DNA of 64,000 bases. Origin: Obscuribacter phosphatis_A (GTDB lineage: Bacteria > Cyanobacteriota > Vampirovibrionia > Obscuribacterales > Obscuribacteraceae). Below the pieces are notes generated by a model. It did not search any database, had not been told where the DNA came from, and was given only the letters and a program-made list of their open reading frames with translations. Both the position numbers and the translations under genes were made by a program. Numbering within the stretch: position 1 is the stretch's first letter; each line of letters opens with the position of its first letter. This document shows, piece by piece, positions 51,297 to 60,301 of this stretch. The stretch is from assembly GCA_017303615.1 (NCBI GenBank), contig JAFLCK010000022.1:31740-95739 (forward strand), given 5' to 3'.

Positions 51297-52740
51297 CTAC
51301 TGCCTTGGCACCCTCTAAAATTTCGTCGATTTGCGCTTTGAAGTCAAGCATGAGCGAATCAATTAATTGTTCACTTGTACCCTCACCAGATACACGAATG
51401 ACAGGTTCAGTACCAGAGGCCCTGATTAAAAGCCAATTATCATCGTCATAATAGAGCTTGAGACCATCCAGCTTACTGACTCGCTGCAAGGGCTTGCCGC
51501 CCAACTCTTTGATAGGGTTTTCTTCTAGACCCTTGAGTAAGAGCTTCTGCGTGGCATCGGTGAGATGCAAGTCTCCTCTTCGTTGAAAAAAGGTGACACC
51601 GGCCTCGTCCGCTAGATCTTGCCAAATCGCCTCTAGACTTTTCCCTTCCAAGGCCAGCATCTCGAGCACCAGCAAATTGGCCAAGATACCGTCCTTTTCT
51701 GGAATGTGACCTTTGATCGAGACGCCGCCCGACTCTTCGCCGCCAATTAGGACATCATCGGTGCGCATCTTTTCGCCGATATACTTAAAGCCCACCGGAG
51801 TCTCGATGAGAGGCAGAGCAAAAAGCTTGGCCACATGGTCAAGCATATGGCTGGTGGCCACATTTCTGACCACGGCGCCTTGCAAGCCATGGCGCTTATG
51901 CAGGTGTCTGGTCAATAGACAAAGCAGTTGATTGGGGGTAAAGAACTTGCCACCGGCGCCAACAACAGCGAAGCGGTCGGCGTCTCCATCGGTGGCTAGG
52001 CCCAAATCAAAATCGCCCTGGGCCATCACCGCCTTCAGTTCAGATAGATATTTTTCAGTCGGCTCAGGCATACCGCCGCCAAACAAGGGATCTCTATAGC
52101 CGTGCAAGACAGTGAAATCAACACCGGCCCTTTCCAGTATCACATCTAGATAACCACGACTAGTGCTAAAAAGGGCATCATAAGCCACTTTAAGACCAGC
52201 TTTTTTAATGGCGGCAAGATCAATCAACTTTGATAGCGCCACCAAATATGGTTCATGGGCGCTAAAGCGATCTGCTTCCTGCCGGCTCAGCTTGACCACT
52301 TCTTTTCTGCGCTCAGGCGGCACTTGCTTGAGATTGGCAACAATCTTTTCGGTTATGTCGTTGGTGGCAGGACCACCATAAGGGGGGATATATTTGACGC
52401 CGCAATACTCAGGCGGATTGTGACTGGCAGTAAACTGAAGGGCACCGGCTGTGGGTTCGGCTTGGGCGGCCCAGGCGATGCAGGGGGTGGGAATATCGCG
52501 GTCGCTCACTTTCACTTTAAGCCCCATTGCCAAAAGCACTTGAGCCGCTCTCAAGGCAAAACGATCTGCCATAAAGCGAGTGTCATAACCAATCAGAACC
52601 GGCTTCCTATCAAGCTCAGGCACTTCTTGCTGCAGATAGAGACCGATGGCATAGGCAACTCTTTCAACGTTTTCAAAAGTAAACTGATCAGCTATTACCG
52701 CTCTCCAGCCGTCAGTGCCAAACTTTATTGCCTCTGCCAT
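51289..52740 (-). CDS. Phosphoglucomutase/phosphomannomutase family protein
   Basis: A 483-aa cytoplasmic enzyme of the alpha-D-phosphohexomutase family, interconverting hexose 1- and 6-phosphates. Seen: IKFGTDGWRAVIADQ at the start, the phospho-Ser loop FTASHNPPEYCGVKY at about 100-114, the metal loop ATDGDADRFAV, the sugar-binding GGEESGGVSIKGH, and the phosphate-binding RASGTEPVIRV near the end. ATG 52740 is chosen because AAGGGGAG precedes it and the family start fits; the frame is open 11 codons further. Glucose or mannose preference cannot be read. The FtsB-like gene overlaps its stop. Confidence 0.93.
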   Translation of the reverse strand: MAEAIKFGTDGWRAVIADQFTFENVERVAYAIGLYLQQEVPELDRKPVLIGYDTRFMADRFALRAAQVLLAMGLKVKVSDRDIPTPCIAWAAQAEPTAGALQFTASHNPPEYCGVKYIPPYGGPATNDITEKIVANLKQVPPERRKEVVKLSRQEADRFSAHEPYLVALSKLIDLAAIKKAGLKVAYDALFSTSRGYLDVILERAGVDFTVLHGYRDPLFGGGMPEPTEKYLSELKAVMAQGDFDLGLATDGDADRFAVVGAGGKFFTPNQLLCLLTRHLHKRHGLQGAVVRNVATSHMLDHVAKLFALPLIETPVGFKYIGEKMRTDDVLIGGEESGGVSIKGHIPEKDGILANLLVLEMLALEGKSLEAIWQDLADEAGVTFFQRRGDLHLTDATQKLLLKGLEENPIKELGGKPLQRVSKLDGLKLYYDDDNWLLIRASGTEPVIRVSGEGTSEQLIDSLMLDFKAQIDEILEGAKAVGV

Positions 52741-52786
52741 GAACTCCCCTTCAAGAAACAAACAAAACGCCACACCAAAAGTAAAT

Positions 52787-54175
52787 CTAGACCGCTCCGA
52801 GGGCTAAATAATTGCCCATATACTCGCGCAAAGAAGCCCAAGCTGTGCCAGCCTGCTTTCTACCCCAATGCTTGTCGGTCACTTCCTTGCTGCCGGGCGG
52901 CATCACACCCGATGGCTTCATCTGCTCTAAGTCGCGATCAGAACCAAACTCGACAACACTGCCGTCTCTGCCATAAAAACGATAATGCCCATGCCCGAGC
53001 TTACCCCGCCGCCCTTCTCCTGCTTCGCTCTTCATTTCATCTAATTCAGGCTGACGGCTGACAGGGCTAAACCTAGTGGCCATGCGGAAACCATCTGAAC
53101 AAAAGATGGCAGTCATGGCATACCACTGGCCAAACTCATCAGCCAAAAGACGCTTTTCGATGTGCACCGAGCGCACCAAATCTAGACTCCAATATTGACC
53201 ATCGGCTCGCCCAATCGAAACGCAGCCGAAAGGATCAACCTGCAGGGTCTCTCCCTGAGCCATAACCCGCCCAGAACCATCTCTGACAATCACCCCGTGT
53301 TTATCGCGCTTTGCACTGGAATGCACGCGACCCTCATGATCTAGACGAAGGAAAGAAATCAAATGTCCAGCCGCGTCATAGCTGAACTCCAAGCGGTCAC
53401 CAAACTTGGTATGAATTTCCTTCACCCGCCCAAGCGAGTCTTTCATGAGCGCCGCACCCGAATCAAAGGTCTCGCGCCGCTCACCGCGTTCCTTTGCATT
53501 GGTTACCTGCGAATTGCTTGCCTGAAAAGAGCCGCTCAAGCTCTTCCCACGCTGCGCCGGTGCTGCGGCCGGCTCAGATGCAAACCTTTCACTGGCTCTC
53601 ACCCAGTCAGGTGCGCGCTCACCCCATTCGAACTGCACCTTGGGTAGATAAGAGAAATCTTCGCTATCTAAGTCATCATCATCATCGAAATCATCTTCCG
53701 AATAGTCGATATCAGCCTCATAGAAATTATCCGGAGCCGGCTCATGAGGCTTAGGCAAGCGGCTTGCGGCACCAGCGGCAGAGCCTGACTGCTTGCCCTG
53801 CTCTTTGTAATCAGAGCCATTGCGTTGTCCCTTCAACCAGGCATCGAGCATGCGCTCCGCTCTAGAGCTGCTCAAGGCACTAGCACTGACCACAATACCG
53901 GCAGAGTTGAAGCGGTCTCCGTCTAGAAGAGCCTTTTCAGCAGCCGATGCATTGACCGACAAATAGTCTAAAAAACGTTTGCGAAAATCACTGAGGCTCT
54001 CCCCGGGCATCGGGAAATCGGCTTGAGTAGCCGGCAAGAGACGACCGACGCGCCCCTGAGCCCTAAAGCTATGACGTCTTACAGATGAAGCGCTGTGGTT
54101 TGTCTTGGGCATGGGGTGAAGCCCGGTACCTAGTGAGCGGCAGAGTACCTGCATAAAGCGGATAAATTGTACCAC
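52787..54175 (-). CDS. Acidic-linker protein with YD/RHS-like repeat segment
   Basis: A 462-aa soluble protein. The first 130 residues are basic and Ser-rich, then comes an acidic tract (DIDYSEDDFDDDDDLDSEDF at about 163-182). Residues about 255-310 have YD/RHS-like repeats (DSLGRVKEIHTKFGDRLEFS, then YDAAGHLISFLRLDHEGRVH). The remainder is beta-rich with similar G-R/D-G spacing. No signal peptide. I do not recognise a full-length family. GTG 54175 is used; ATG 54112 is a possible later start. It follows the J-like gene by 15 bases, in an operon with the FHA gene. Confidence 0.6.
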   Translation of the reverse strand: MVQFIRFMQVLCRSLGTGLHPMPKTNHSASSVRRHSFRAQGRVGRLLPATQADFPMPGESLSDFRKRFLDYLSVNASAAEKALLDGDRFNSAGIVVSASALSSSRAERMLDAWLKGQRNGSDYKEQGKQSGSAAGAASRLPKPHEPAPDNFYEADIDYSEDDFDDDDDLDSEDFSYLPKVQFEWGERAPDWVRASERFASEPAAAPAQRGKSLSGSFQASNSQVTNAKERGERRETFDSGAALMKDSLGRVKEIHTKFGDRLEFSYDAAGHLISFLRLDHEGRVHSSAKRDKHGVIVRDGSGRVMAQGETLQVDPFGCVSIGRADGQYWSLDLVRSVHIEKRLLADEFGQWYAMTAIFCSDGFRMATRFSPVSRQPELDEMKSEAGEGRRGKLGHGHYRFYGRDGSVVEFGSDRDLEQMKPSGVMPPGSKEVTDKHWGRKQAGTAWASLREYMGNYLALGAV

Positions 54176-54190
54176 TCAAAAACCTGATGC

Positions 54191-55000
54191 TTAGTCTTTT
54201 CTATACTGGGTGACTTGGGTTTCAAGCCATCCTCTCACCTGCAAAGACTCCGCCATTTTCACGCCTGTCATGCGCTCATCGTACATTGCCACGCAAAACT
54301 GACCCATATTTATCTTGCCTTGGCTAAGTAAATACTCAGCTAATTGCAGCGATTTCATTTCACTATCGGTTACATATCCGGCTGAAAGAATGAGATCGGC
54401 TAAAGGAACGTCAGGGAAACTGCGCATTTGGTTGGTCAAAGCTTGCACTTCAGCAGCCCCGATAAAGTGCGCTTCTTTGAGCAGCTCGACAAGCATGGGC
54501 ATAGGCTGCTGCACAATCGGCTGAGTGGTGACCATAAGAGGCTGCGGGGTGCGCACTTCTTGCGCCACCAAAAGCTCAAAGCTGCCGTCGTCGGGAATAA
54601 GACCTTTTGAAACAAGCTCACCACGACTGACGATAAGATCGTGACTGAGTCTCAATCTCGGCTTGCGCAAAATAAAGCCGGCATCCAATACTTGAAAATA
54701 TTCGGGCTTGCGATCTTTTGGACTGCCTTCTCTCAAGAACTTCTTAGCCGCTTTGAAAAAACCAGCCACAACAATCGAAGGCGGCACGTCGCAATCGATC
54801 TCGAGAGTGCTGTACAAATTGCGGGGAGTCTCGGTCTGGTTCGGTCTTAGATCGGGCACCAAGTCAGGAAAAAGTTGGTAAAGCTCACTGCATGAATTGA
54901 CCTGGCCGGCGACATCATTGTCGGCCCAACTTTGTCTTAGAGCCGCGCACAAAATCTGGCTTTCCAGCTCGATCCTGTTTGCTCCACCGGTGTCAGCCAT
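54191..55000 (-). CDS. Protein with degenerate J-like and MshEN-like segments
   Basis: A 269-aa soluble protein. Residues about 60-125 (RNLYSTLEIDCDVPPSIVVA and KPEYFQVLDAGFILRKPRLR) have the spacing of a J domain but no HPD motif, so it would not stimulate DnaK. Residues about 170-260 resemble the N-terminal domain of GspE/MshE ATPases (PDVPLADLILSAGYVTDSEM), which in some proteins binds cyclic di-GMP; the key residues are not obvious here. Both assignments are inferences. It sits between the FHA gene and the RHS-like gene, 15 bases from each. Confidence 0.55.
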   Translation of the reverse strand: MADTGGANRIELESQILCAALRQSWADNDVAGQVNSCSELYQLFPDLVPDLRPNQTETPRNLYSTLEIDCDVPPSIVVAGFFKAAKKFLREGSPKDRKPEYFQVLDAGFILRKPRLRLSHDLIVSRGELVSKGLIPDDGSFELLVAQEVRTPQPLMVTTQPIVQQPMPMLVELLKEAHFIGAAEVQALTNQMRSFPDVPLADLILSAGYVTDSEMKSLQLAEYLLSQGKINMGQFCVAMYDERMTGVKMAESLQVRGWLETQVTQYRKD

Positions 55001-55015
55001 GCTACCGAATCACTC

Positions 55016-55468
55016 CTAATTCTTCTCTACTTCGAAAGTCAACTCTGTGTGCCCAACGCGCACTTTATCGCCGGGCGATAAAACTTGACGCTTAACTACC
55101 GGATGTCCGTTTAGCAAGGTGCCGTTTGTCGAACCAAGATCTTCAATCCAGAAGTCACCGTCTTCAAAAGTTATCCAGGCATGATGCCTAGATGTAAAAG
55201 TATCGTCAGGTATAACCACCTGGTTGGAGGGGTCTCTGCCGATTTTGACTTTGGAAGTCTTCATCGAATAGCGCTGTCCGGTCTTCTGAACCACCACCAC
55301 TACTGTGTTCTGGATAGGCTCTTCCACGACCTTAGAATCGCTCTGCTTGAGATAATCAAGCTGCAAACTCTTCAAATCAAGATCTGTCACCGTAGCACAA
55401 TAAACGCAGCGGGTGCCCACCGGGGTGGGACGTCCACAACTAGGACAAGCTTCTGTATTTTCCGGCAT
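55016..55468 (-). CDS. FHA-domain protein with N-terminal zinc ribbon
   Basis: A 150-aa protein. Residues 8-24 have two CxxC-type knuckles (CPSCGRP and CVYC) that form a zinc ribbon. The FHA domain, about 60-148, shows the phosphothreonine-binding residues: KIGRDPSNQVVIPD, TSRHHAWI and DLGSTNGTLLNG. It should bind phosphothreonine on partners, so a Ser/Thr kinase is expected somewhere in the genome, though none is in this window. AGGAG precedes the ATG. It is the first gene of a three-gene operon with the J-like and RHS-like genes. Confidence 0.9.
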   Translation of the reverse strand: MPENTEACPSCGRPTPVGTRCVYCATVTDLDLKSLQLDYLKQSDSKVVEEPIQNTVVVVVQKTGQRYSMKTSKVKIGRDPSNQVVIPDDTFTSRHHAWITFEDGDFWIEDLGSTNGTLLNGHPVVKRQVLSPGDKVRVGHTELTFEVEKN

Positions 55469-55699
55469 GCGACTCCTAACCTAACCCTCAGAGCGCCAGT
55501 TTCCATGAAGTGAGCTTTTCATGAAGCACCGCTGCGACACAGGCCTATTATACGCACCCAATAAGGCTAGTAATTCAGGTTCTTCTTCTGACAACGAATT
55601 CTTTTAAAGATAGTTTGCCCCGCCCTCCGGGCCAGATAACAAAAAAATCCCTCCAGGCCTTTAATTTCCTAGATCTCAAGTTTGGGGGCGGGATAGAAG

Positions 55700-56047
55700 T
55701 CAGGCGCTGGCAGTTCTCACCGAATCATCGGCTTTGGCCACTTCATCTTCGGGCAAGCCTTCACCGCCGCCCTTGCGGGTGCGGAAGCAATAGGTGCAGT
55801 AAACAGGCTTGTAGCCCTTGGGCTGGAAAGGTACACGGGTAGGCGAACCACATTCGGCACAGGCTACTTCAGCTGTGCGACCCGGATCTTCACCGTTTCT
55901 TTGCACCCGCATCAAAATTCGACAGTTAGGACAGCGCTTGGGCTCGTTAACCAGGCCTTTGGTATGAAAAAACTCCTGCTCGCCGGCTGAAAAGACAAAA
56001 GTCTTATTGCAATCCCGGCAATTTATATCCTTATCGTGGAAAACCAT
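55700..56047 (-). CDS. Zinc-ribbon protein with three CxxC pairs and a fourth
   Basis: A 115-aa protein with four CxxC pairs: CRDC (10-13), CPNC (39-42), CAEC (63-66) and CTYC (84-87). The first half matches the probable zinc-ribbon type found alone in many bacteria (FSAGEQEFFHTKGLVNEPKR). It likely binds two zinc ions and may contact nucleic acid or protein; function is not known. AGGTGG precedes the ATG. A 230-base gap with nothing recognised lies between it and the FHA gene. Confidence 0.8.
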   Translation of the reverse strand: MVFHDKDINCRDCNKTFVFSAGEQEFFHTKGLVNEPKRCPNCRILMRVQRNGEDPGRTAEVACAECGSPTRVPFQPKGYKPVYCTYCFRTRKGGGEGLPEDEVAKADDSVRTASA

Positions 56048-56208
56048 AGCGCGCCACCTGTGATATAGGGGTTTCCTTAGTCAAGCGGTTTTCTCAACAA
56101 AATTGCACGGAGCTACTGATAGGCAAGAAAACCTGAGACGATAGAAGTCTCGATAAACCCATGGTATCACGAAGGCATTTTTAGAGGATATAGCCCAGCC
56201 CCCCGCTA

Positions 56209-56238
56209 GGGATATCACCATAGAAATATGGCAATCCC
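56209..56238. other. Imperfect stem-loop between tsaD and the zinc-ribbon gene
   Basis: Outer stem GGGAT/ATCCC and inner stem CCATA/TATGG with a GAAA loop, 31 bases after the tsaD stop. No T-run follows on the minus strand, so it is not a classical terminator; it might stabilise the 3' end. Confidence 0.35.
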
Positions 56239-56268
56239 CTTAACTGCCAAGAGCTTCACTAACAGCCC

Positions 56269-57261
56269 TCACCGACGAGAATAGGCACCCACGCTAAGAT
56301 CCGCTTCATTTCCCGAAAAGAACGCAGCACTGGCAACCATGGCGGCATTATCGGTACAGAGAGCTATGGGTGGTCGAAAGATCTTGAAACCCTCAGCCAA
56401 TGCAAGCTTTTCAAAACGTGATCGCAAATCGCTATTGGCAGCCACGCCGCCCGCCAAGACAATGCGGTCGACGCCATAAGCCTTGGCGCATTGCACAGTT
56501 TTGCGAAAAAGCACACGATTGACGGCATCCTGAAAAGATGCAGCAACATCGGCCGCCACTAAGCCCGACCTGGGGTTTTCCACAGTACGCATCACCGCCG
56601 TTTTCAAACCACTAAAGCTGAAATCATAGCCGGGCACCTGCCCCTCGGGAAAACTATAGGCCTGGGGATTGCCCTGGCTAGCCAAGCGGTCTACAGCCGG
56701 TCCACCGGGATAACCGAGCCCTAAAATGCGCGCCACTTTGTCATAAGCCTCGCCCGAGGCATCGTCGATAGTTTGACCGACTATCTCAAACTCTTTATAG
56801 CTCTTGAAGTGCATAATCTGGGTATGCCCGCCGCTCACAACCAGAGCGATAAAGGGAGGCTCCAGCTCGGTTCCTATATAGTTGGCGCAAACATGGGCTT
56901 GAATATGGTCCACGGTGAGAAGGGGTTTGTCTAAAGCCCAGGCCATGGCTTTTGCTCCAGCCAAGCCGACCAGCAATGTGCCAATTAAGCCAGGACCATT
57001 GGTGCAGGCAATGGCACTGACAGCAGAAAGGACTTCGCTTGCGGGCAGGGCAAGCACGCCTGAAGCTTCCAGCAAAAGCTCGTCCAAGAGCGGATTGAAA
57101 GCCTCCAAATGCCGCCTGGCTGCCACTTCCGGCACGACACCGCCAAAAGCACGGTGCACTTCGGTTTGCGAAACCAATTTAGAGGCAATCAAGCGTCTGC
57201 CGTTTTCCACAAGGGCAAAGGCAGTTTCGTCGCAGCTAGTTTCAATTCCCAGACAAAGCAT
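56269..57261 (-). CDS. tsaD: tRNA N6-threonylcarbamoyladenosine transferase subunit
   Basis: A 330-aa enzyme that, with TsaB, TsaC and TsaE, puts threonylcarbamoyl on A37 of ANN-reading tRNAs. Seen: LGIETSCDETAFALV at the start, the metal-binding HIQAHVCANY at about 111-120, the phosphate loop LVVSGGHTQIM and IVLAGGVAANSDLR. Length is normal. No TsaB or TsaE gene is beside it. It is divergent from the exported Gly-rich genes, with their promoter in between. Confidence 0.96.
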   Translation of the reverse strand: MLCLGIETSCDETAFALVENGRRLIASKLVSQTEVHRAFGGVVPEVAARRHLEAFNPLLDELLLEASGVLALPASEVLSAVSAIACTNGPGLIGTLLVGLAGAKAMAWALDKPLLTVDHIQAHVCANYIGTELEPPFIALVVSGGHTQIMHFKSYKEFEIVGQTIDDASGEAYDKVARILGLGYPGGPAVDRLASQGNPQAYSFPEGQVPGYDFSFSGLKTAVMRTVENPRSGLVAADVAASFQDAVNRVLFRKTVQCAKAYGVDRIVLAGGVAANSDLRSRFEKLALAEGFKIFRPPIALCTDNAAMVASAAFFSGNEADLSVGAYSRR

Positions 57262-57350
57262 ACTCTTCAGTTGGCGATCCCGATTTCTACCGGCTATCTA
57301 AACTACCACTTGTTTGGGGCGAATATTTATCTTGCAAACAAGACAACCTA

Positions 57351-57379
57351 TTGACAATGAGCCGGTTCGAGCTTACTAT
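57351..57379 (+). promoter_or_regulatory. Sigma-70 promoter of the exported-protein cluster
   Basis: Perfect -35 TTGACA at 57351-57356, a 17-base spacer, and TACTAT at 57374-57379 (four of six consensus). It lies about 150 bases before the first of three exported Gly-rich genes, in the only non-coding stretch before them. Confidence 0.7.
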
Positions 57380-57527
57380 CTTTTCAATTAACGCCCGGTT
57401 CAGGTGCTCGCTTTTTGGGCATATAGAAGGGAAGCCGCGAAATCGGCTGGTTAATTGAGGAGAGCCTGTCTCTACCTTAACTTACTAACAATTTGCAGCA
57501 ATGCTCAGGTCATCGGGTGGCCAGCCA

Positions 57528-58190
57528 ATGAAAAATTATATCCAGACGTTTTCAAGAGCATCTTTCTTTATCAAAGTCCAGGTTGCAGTCTGGCTGCTTG
57601 CCGGGACGACTGCGGCATATGCCCAATCTTTCGACCTGGGCGGCGGTTCCACCGGCAGTGTCAGCATCGGCGCCAATGGACCCACCGGGGTTTTGAATAA
57701 TGCCTCGATGGCAGGCGACGCGCCGACAATTGGTGGAGCAGGCGGCTTTGCAGGTGGACCGGCCTCTATGGGCGACGCTGGCACAATCGGAAGAACCAGC
57801 TTTCGCACTGGTGTAGGAAATCAAGCCATGGGAGGTTTTGTTACCGGTCCAACCGACCCGAGCCAGAATCCCATGAGCGGTAGAGGCGAAAACTTTGGTT
57901 TGAGCAACACCACCACCGGGCTCATGGCGCCATATTCAGTCGATAATGCCCCCATGCCGGTATCGGCAACCAATAGCGGGCACATGGATTATGGATTTAC
58001 CGCCGGACCTCAGCAGTACTATGACAGCATGTATGGCTTAACAAGAGCCGGCAACAACCTTATTGACGACCTAGGCAGAAGATTCACCGGCGGCTTCATA
58101 ACCAGCGGCAGACAGTCGCTGCCCAGGGTCTCAACCGGTTCGGTCGACATAAACACAGTAACCCGCGGCAGCGCCGGATTTGGACCCTAA
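57528..58190 (+). CDS. Exported Gly-rich protein 1
   Basis: A 220-aa protein with a signal peptide of about 32 residues (FFIKVQVAVWLLAGTTAAYA, cleavage after AYA). The mature protein is rich in Gly, Ser, Thr and Asn with short motifs such as GGGSTGSVSIG and GGAGGFAGGP and a polar C-terminus. I do not recognise a family. GGTGG lies seven bases before ATG 57528; an earlier ATG at 57501 would add nine residues before the signal peptide. It is first in a cluster of three exported proteins and likely a surface or envelope component. Confidence 0.72.
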   Translation: MKNYIQTFSRASFFIKVQVAVWLLAGTTAAYAQSFDLGGGSTGSVSIGANGPTGVLNNASMAGDAPTIGGAGGFAGGPASMGDAGTIGRTSFRTGVGNQAMGGFVTGPTDPSQNPMSGRGENFGLSNTTTGLMAPYSVDNAPMPVSATNSGHMDYGFTAGPQQYYDSMYGLTRAGNNLIDDLGRRFTGGFITSGRQSLPRVSTGSVDINTVTRGSAGFGP

Positions 58191-58230
58191 AGGGTGCAAA
58201 TCGAGTTTTTCTCAAGCGGAGCATTTGACA

Positions 58231-58908
58231 ATGAAAAAAGCAACCGGACTGGCATTGATAGCATTGGCGACAACCGTTATCGGTATGGGTACAAGCATGG
58301 GCTGCGCCCCTCACGCATTTGCTCAAGGCTATGACACATCAGGTCTCATGCCCACCAACCGCGACATGGGCTTTATCTCTCCTAACTATGGTCAAGCCAA
58401 TAACTCAATAGGAGCCAAAGGCGATATAGACCGGGGCAGTTACAAAACAGGCGCCGCGCCTTCAGATTATGTTCAATATAACAAGAGAGAATCATCATTC
58501 AGCGGCAAGCAGCTATCCAACGGCGACTACGGTCAAGCCAGCGGACGCAGTCTCAATAGCCCAATCCATCCCTTTGGCCTTGAACTTCCATATGCATCCA
58601 CAGGTGGTTTGGCACCGGTCTTCGGCTATGGCAGCCAGAACACCGGCGCGCCTAGATTCACCAGTGTTCTAGATCTTCCCGTCACAACCGTTATACCGGG
58701 GGTAGGTCACATATCGGTGGTGCCAAGCACCGGCCAAGTGGTCAGCCGCATTGGCGGAGTAAGAGGCGGCATGACTGTCGGCGCCGATGGTATCAGCAGC
58801 GGCTCTATCGGTAACGGCTCGGGTCTTGGAGGTACTTTCGGATCGGGAGGCGGCACAGTCGGCGGCACCATACCCGGCCTTGGCACCTTCGGCAATAGCG
58901 GGTTCTAG
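58231..58908 (+). CDS. Exported Gly-rich protein 2
   Basis: A 225-aa protein with a signal peptide (MKKATGLALIALATTVIGMG core, cleavage after AFA at about 32). The mature part starts with Tyr/Asn/Ser-rich sequence and ends in a Gly/Ser/Thr tract (about 180-225, GGTFGSGGGTVGGTIPGLG). A Cys in the signal region is not in a good lipobox. GGAG lies nine bases before ATG 58231. It starts 40 bases after protein 1. Both share the pattern 'signal, then Gly/Asn/Ser-rich', and probably similar location. Function unknown. Confidence 0.7.
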   Translation: MKKATGLALIALATTVIGMGTSMGCAPHAFAQGYDTSGLMPTNRDMGFISPNYGQANNSIGAKGDIDRGSYKTGAAPSDYVQYNKRESSFSGKQLSNGDYGQASGRSLNSPIHPFGLELPYASTGGLAPVFGYGSQNTGAPRFTSVLDLPVTTVIPGVGHISVVPSTGQVVSRIGGVRGGMTVGADGISSGSIGNGSGLGGTFGSGGGTVGGTIPGLGTFGNSGF

Positions 58909-58971
58909 AGAAGTTTTATTTGTTCAGGAAGTGAATCAATTGCAACCAGTCTAAAGTGAGAGGCTAAAAAA

Positions 58972-59778
58972 ATGTCAACCAAAGTGAGTAACCGGCTAAG
59001 CGGTTACACTGCCAACAAAATCAAACCTCTACTGGGAGCCGCTCTTTTAGCGGTCTTTGGTTTACAAGCTCTGCCTGCCAATGCGCAGAGCGTTGGCGAC
59101 ATTGTGGCCGGACAGGTGCTCAACCAATTGATGGGCGGCAACCGCAACCAGAACCGCCGCAACCTGCCGCCTGTAAGAATGGATAGTTTTGTGCAGCAAG
59201 CCGGCGGTCACGCCGAGCACATTTATGGCGACGAAGGAGCCAATGGTCTGCCGCCTTACTTTGGGTTTAGTAAAGCCCACCGTATAGACACAGGCATCAT
59301 GGGCACAAGAAACGCCGGCCTCACTACCGGTCACGGCAGCATCATGCCAGACGCTTGGGGCGGAGATGAATATATCGGCGCCGAGTGGTCGGACACAAAC
59401 AGAGGCCGCCCGCCGCAGCACTGGGGCGGACAAAACCTAGATGCGGCAGCACTCGGTCAAGCAGCAGCCACTGGATTGATTCAACAAGGCTTGACCGGCC
59501 TGACGTCTTCCGGCAATGACGGCGGCGGCGCCCAGGCAACAGGCGGCGACGGACTGCCACCGGCACCAGGACCAGGCTTTCAGCCGGCCACCGTGCACGG
59601 TCAATTTGTAGGCTATTACAGCCCAGAAGAAGTAGCACTATCGCAAACCGACTTCCCAGCAGCTTTTGAACAATTCGTCTATAGCGGACGCTATATGGGC
59701 TCGGCTGAAAACGCAAGATACATCTTGGAAGTCGAAATGGGTCGCCCCCAAAATGGAAGAACCATTCCCGGCACGTAA
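58972..59778 (+). CDS. Exported protein 3 of the cluster
   Basis: A 268-aa protein with a signal peptide of about 38 residues (LLGAALLAVFGLQALPANA, cleavage after ANA). The mature part has an Asn/Arg/Gln-rich start (GGNRNQNRRNLPPVR), a central stretch with Gly and Trp (MPDAWGGDEYIGAEW), a Gly/Pro-rich linker and a structured end (about 200-260, YYSPEEVALSQTDFPAAFEQ). I do not recognise a family. It lies 63 bases after protein 2 and a terminator follows it, closing the cluster. Confidence 0.7.
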   Translation: MSTKVSNRLSGYTANKIKPLLGAALLAVFGLQALPANAQSVGDIVAGQVLNQLMGGNRNQNRRNLPPVRMDSFVQQAGGHAEHIYGDEGANGLPPYFGFSKAHRIDTGIMGTRNAGLTTGHGSIMPDAWGGDEYIGAEWSDTNRGRPPQHWGGQNLDAAALGQAAATGLIQQGLTGLTSSGNDGGGAQATGGDGLPPAPGPGFQPATVHGQFVGYYSPEEVALSQTDFPAAFEQFVYSGRYMGSAENARYILEVEMGRPQNGRTIPGT

Positions 59779-59808
59779 ATGCCCCTGCCAAATAATTGAT
59801 AGTCAAAA

Positions 59809-59846
59809 GAAAAGCAACATGTTAAAAACTATGTTGCTTTTCTCTT
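59809..59846 (+). terminator. Rho-independent terminator of the exported cluster
   Basis: Perfect 12-bp stem GAAAAGCAACAT/ATGTTGCTTTTC (59809-59820 and 59831-59842) with a ten-base A-rich loop, followed by TCTTTCTT, 30 bases after the stop of exported protein 3. The A-run on the other arm also makes it work in the opposite direction. Confidence 0.85.
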
Positions 59847-59926
59847 TCTTGGGCTGAATAAAGACCAGACAGGGAATGTCTTGATTACTTACTAATTCAG
59901 TTGCCCTAAAATTTTGAGGAATTTAA

Positions 59927-60301
59927 ATGCCCGAAGTGGTTTCCACGGCAAAGGCCCCTCAGGCCATTGGTCCGTATAGTCAGGCCATCAAACATGGCGG
60001 TCTAGTTTTTGTATCCGGTCAAATTCCCCTAAGGCCAGACGGCAGTTTGGAGTCAGGCGGCATAACCGCCGAAACCAAGCAGGTTTTGGAGAACCTGAAA
60101 AACATCTTGGCGGCTGCCGGTTCGAGCTTCGAACAAGTCTTGAAAACAACTGTGTTTTTGAAAGACATGGGCGATTTTGAAGCAATGAATAAAGTTTATG
60201 CCGAATACTTTGCCGAGCACAAACCAGCAAGAGCCACTATTCAAGTGGCCAAACTGCCAAAAGACGTTTCGGTAGAAATCGAAGTAGTGGCGGCGTGCTG
60301 A
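59927..60301 (+). CDS. ridA: RidA family reactive intermediate/imine deaminase
   Basis: A 124-aa cytoplasmic protein that hydrolyses reactive enamines and imines (for example 2-aminoacrylate) made by PLP enzymes. Seen: APQAIGPYSQAIKHGGLVFV at the start, and the conserved Arg with its context KPARATIQVAKLPKDVSVEI near residue 103-122. Length is typical. GAGGA lies six bases before the ATG. Its stop overlaps the start of a prepilin-peptidase-like gene (GTGCTGA). Confidence 0.96.
   Translation: MPEVVSTAKAPQAIGPYSQAIKHGGLVFVSGQIPLRPDGSLESGGITAETKQVLENLKNILAAAGSSFEQVLKTTVFLKDMGDFEAMNKVYAEYFAEHKPARATIQVAKLPKDVSVEIEVVAAC

Noticed and set aside
52255..53061. Plus-strand frame of 268 codons across the phosphohexomutase and RHS-like genes
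   Set aside because: Antisense to two real genes and the gap between them, with no protein similarity.
57361..57376. GGTTCGAGC resembling a tRNA T-loop
   Set aside because: No acceptor or anticodon stem around it; it lies in the spacer of a promoter.
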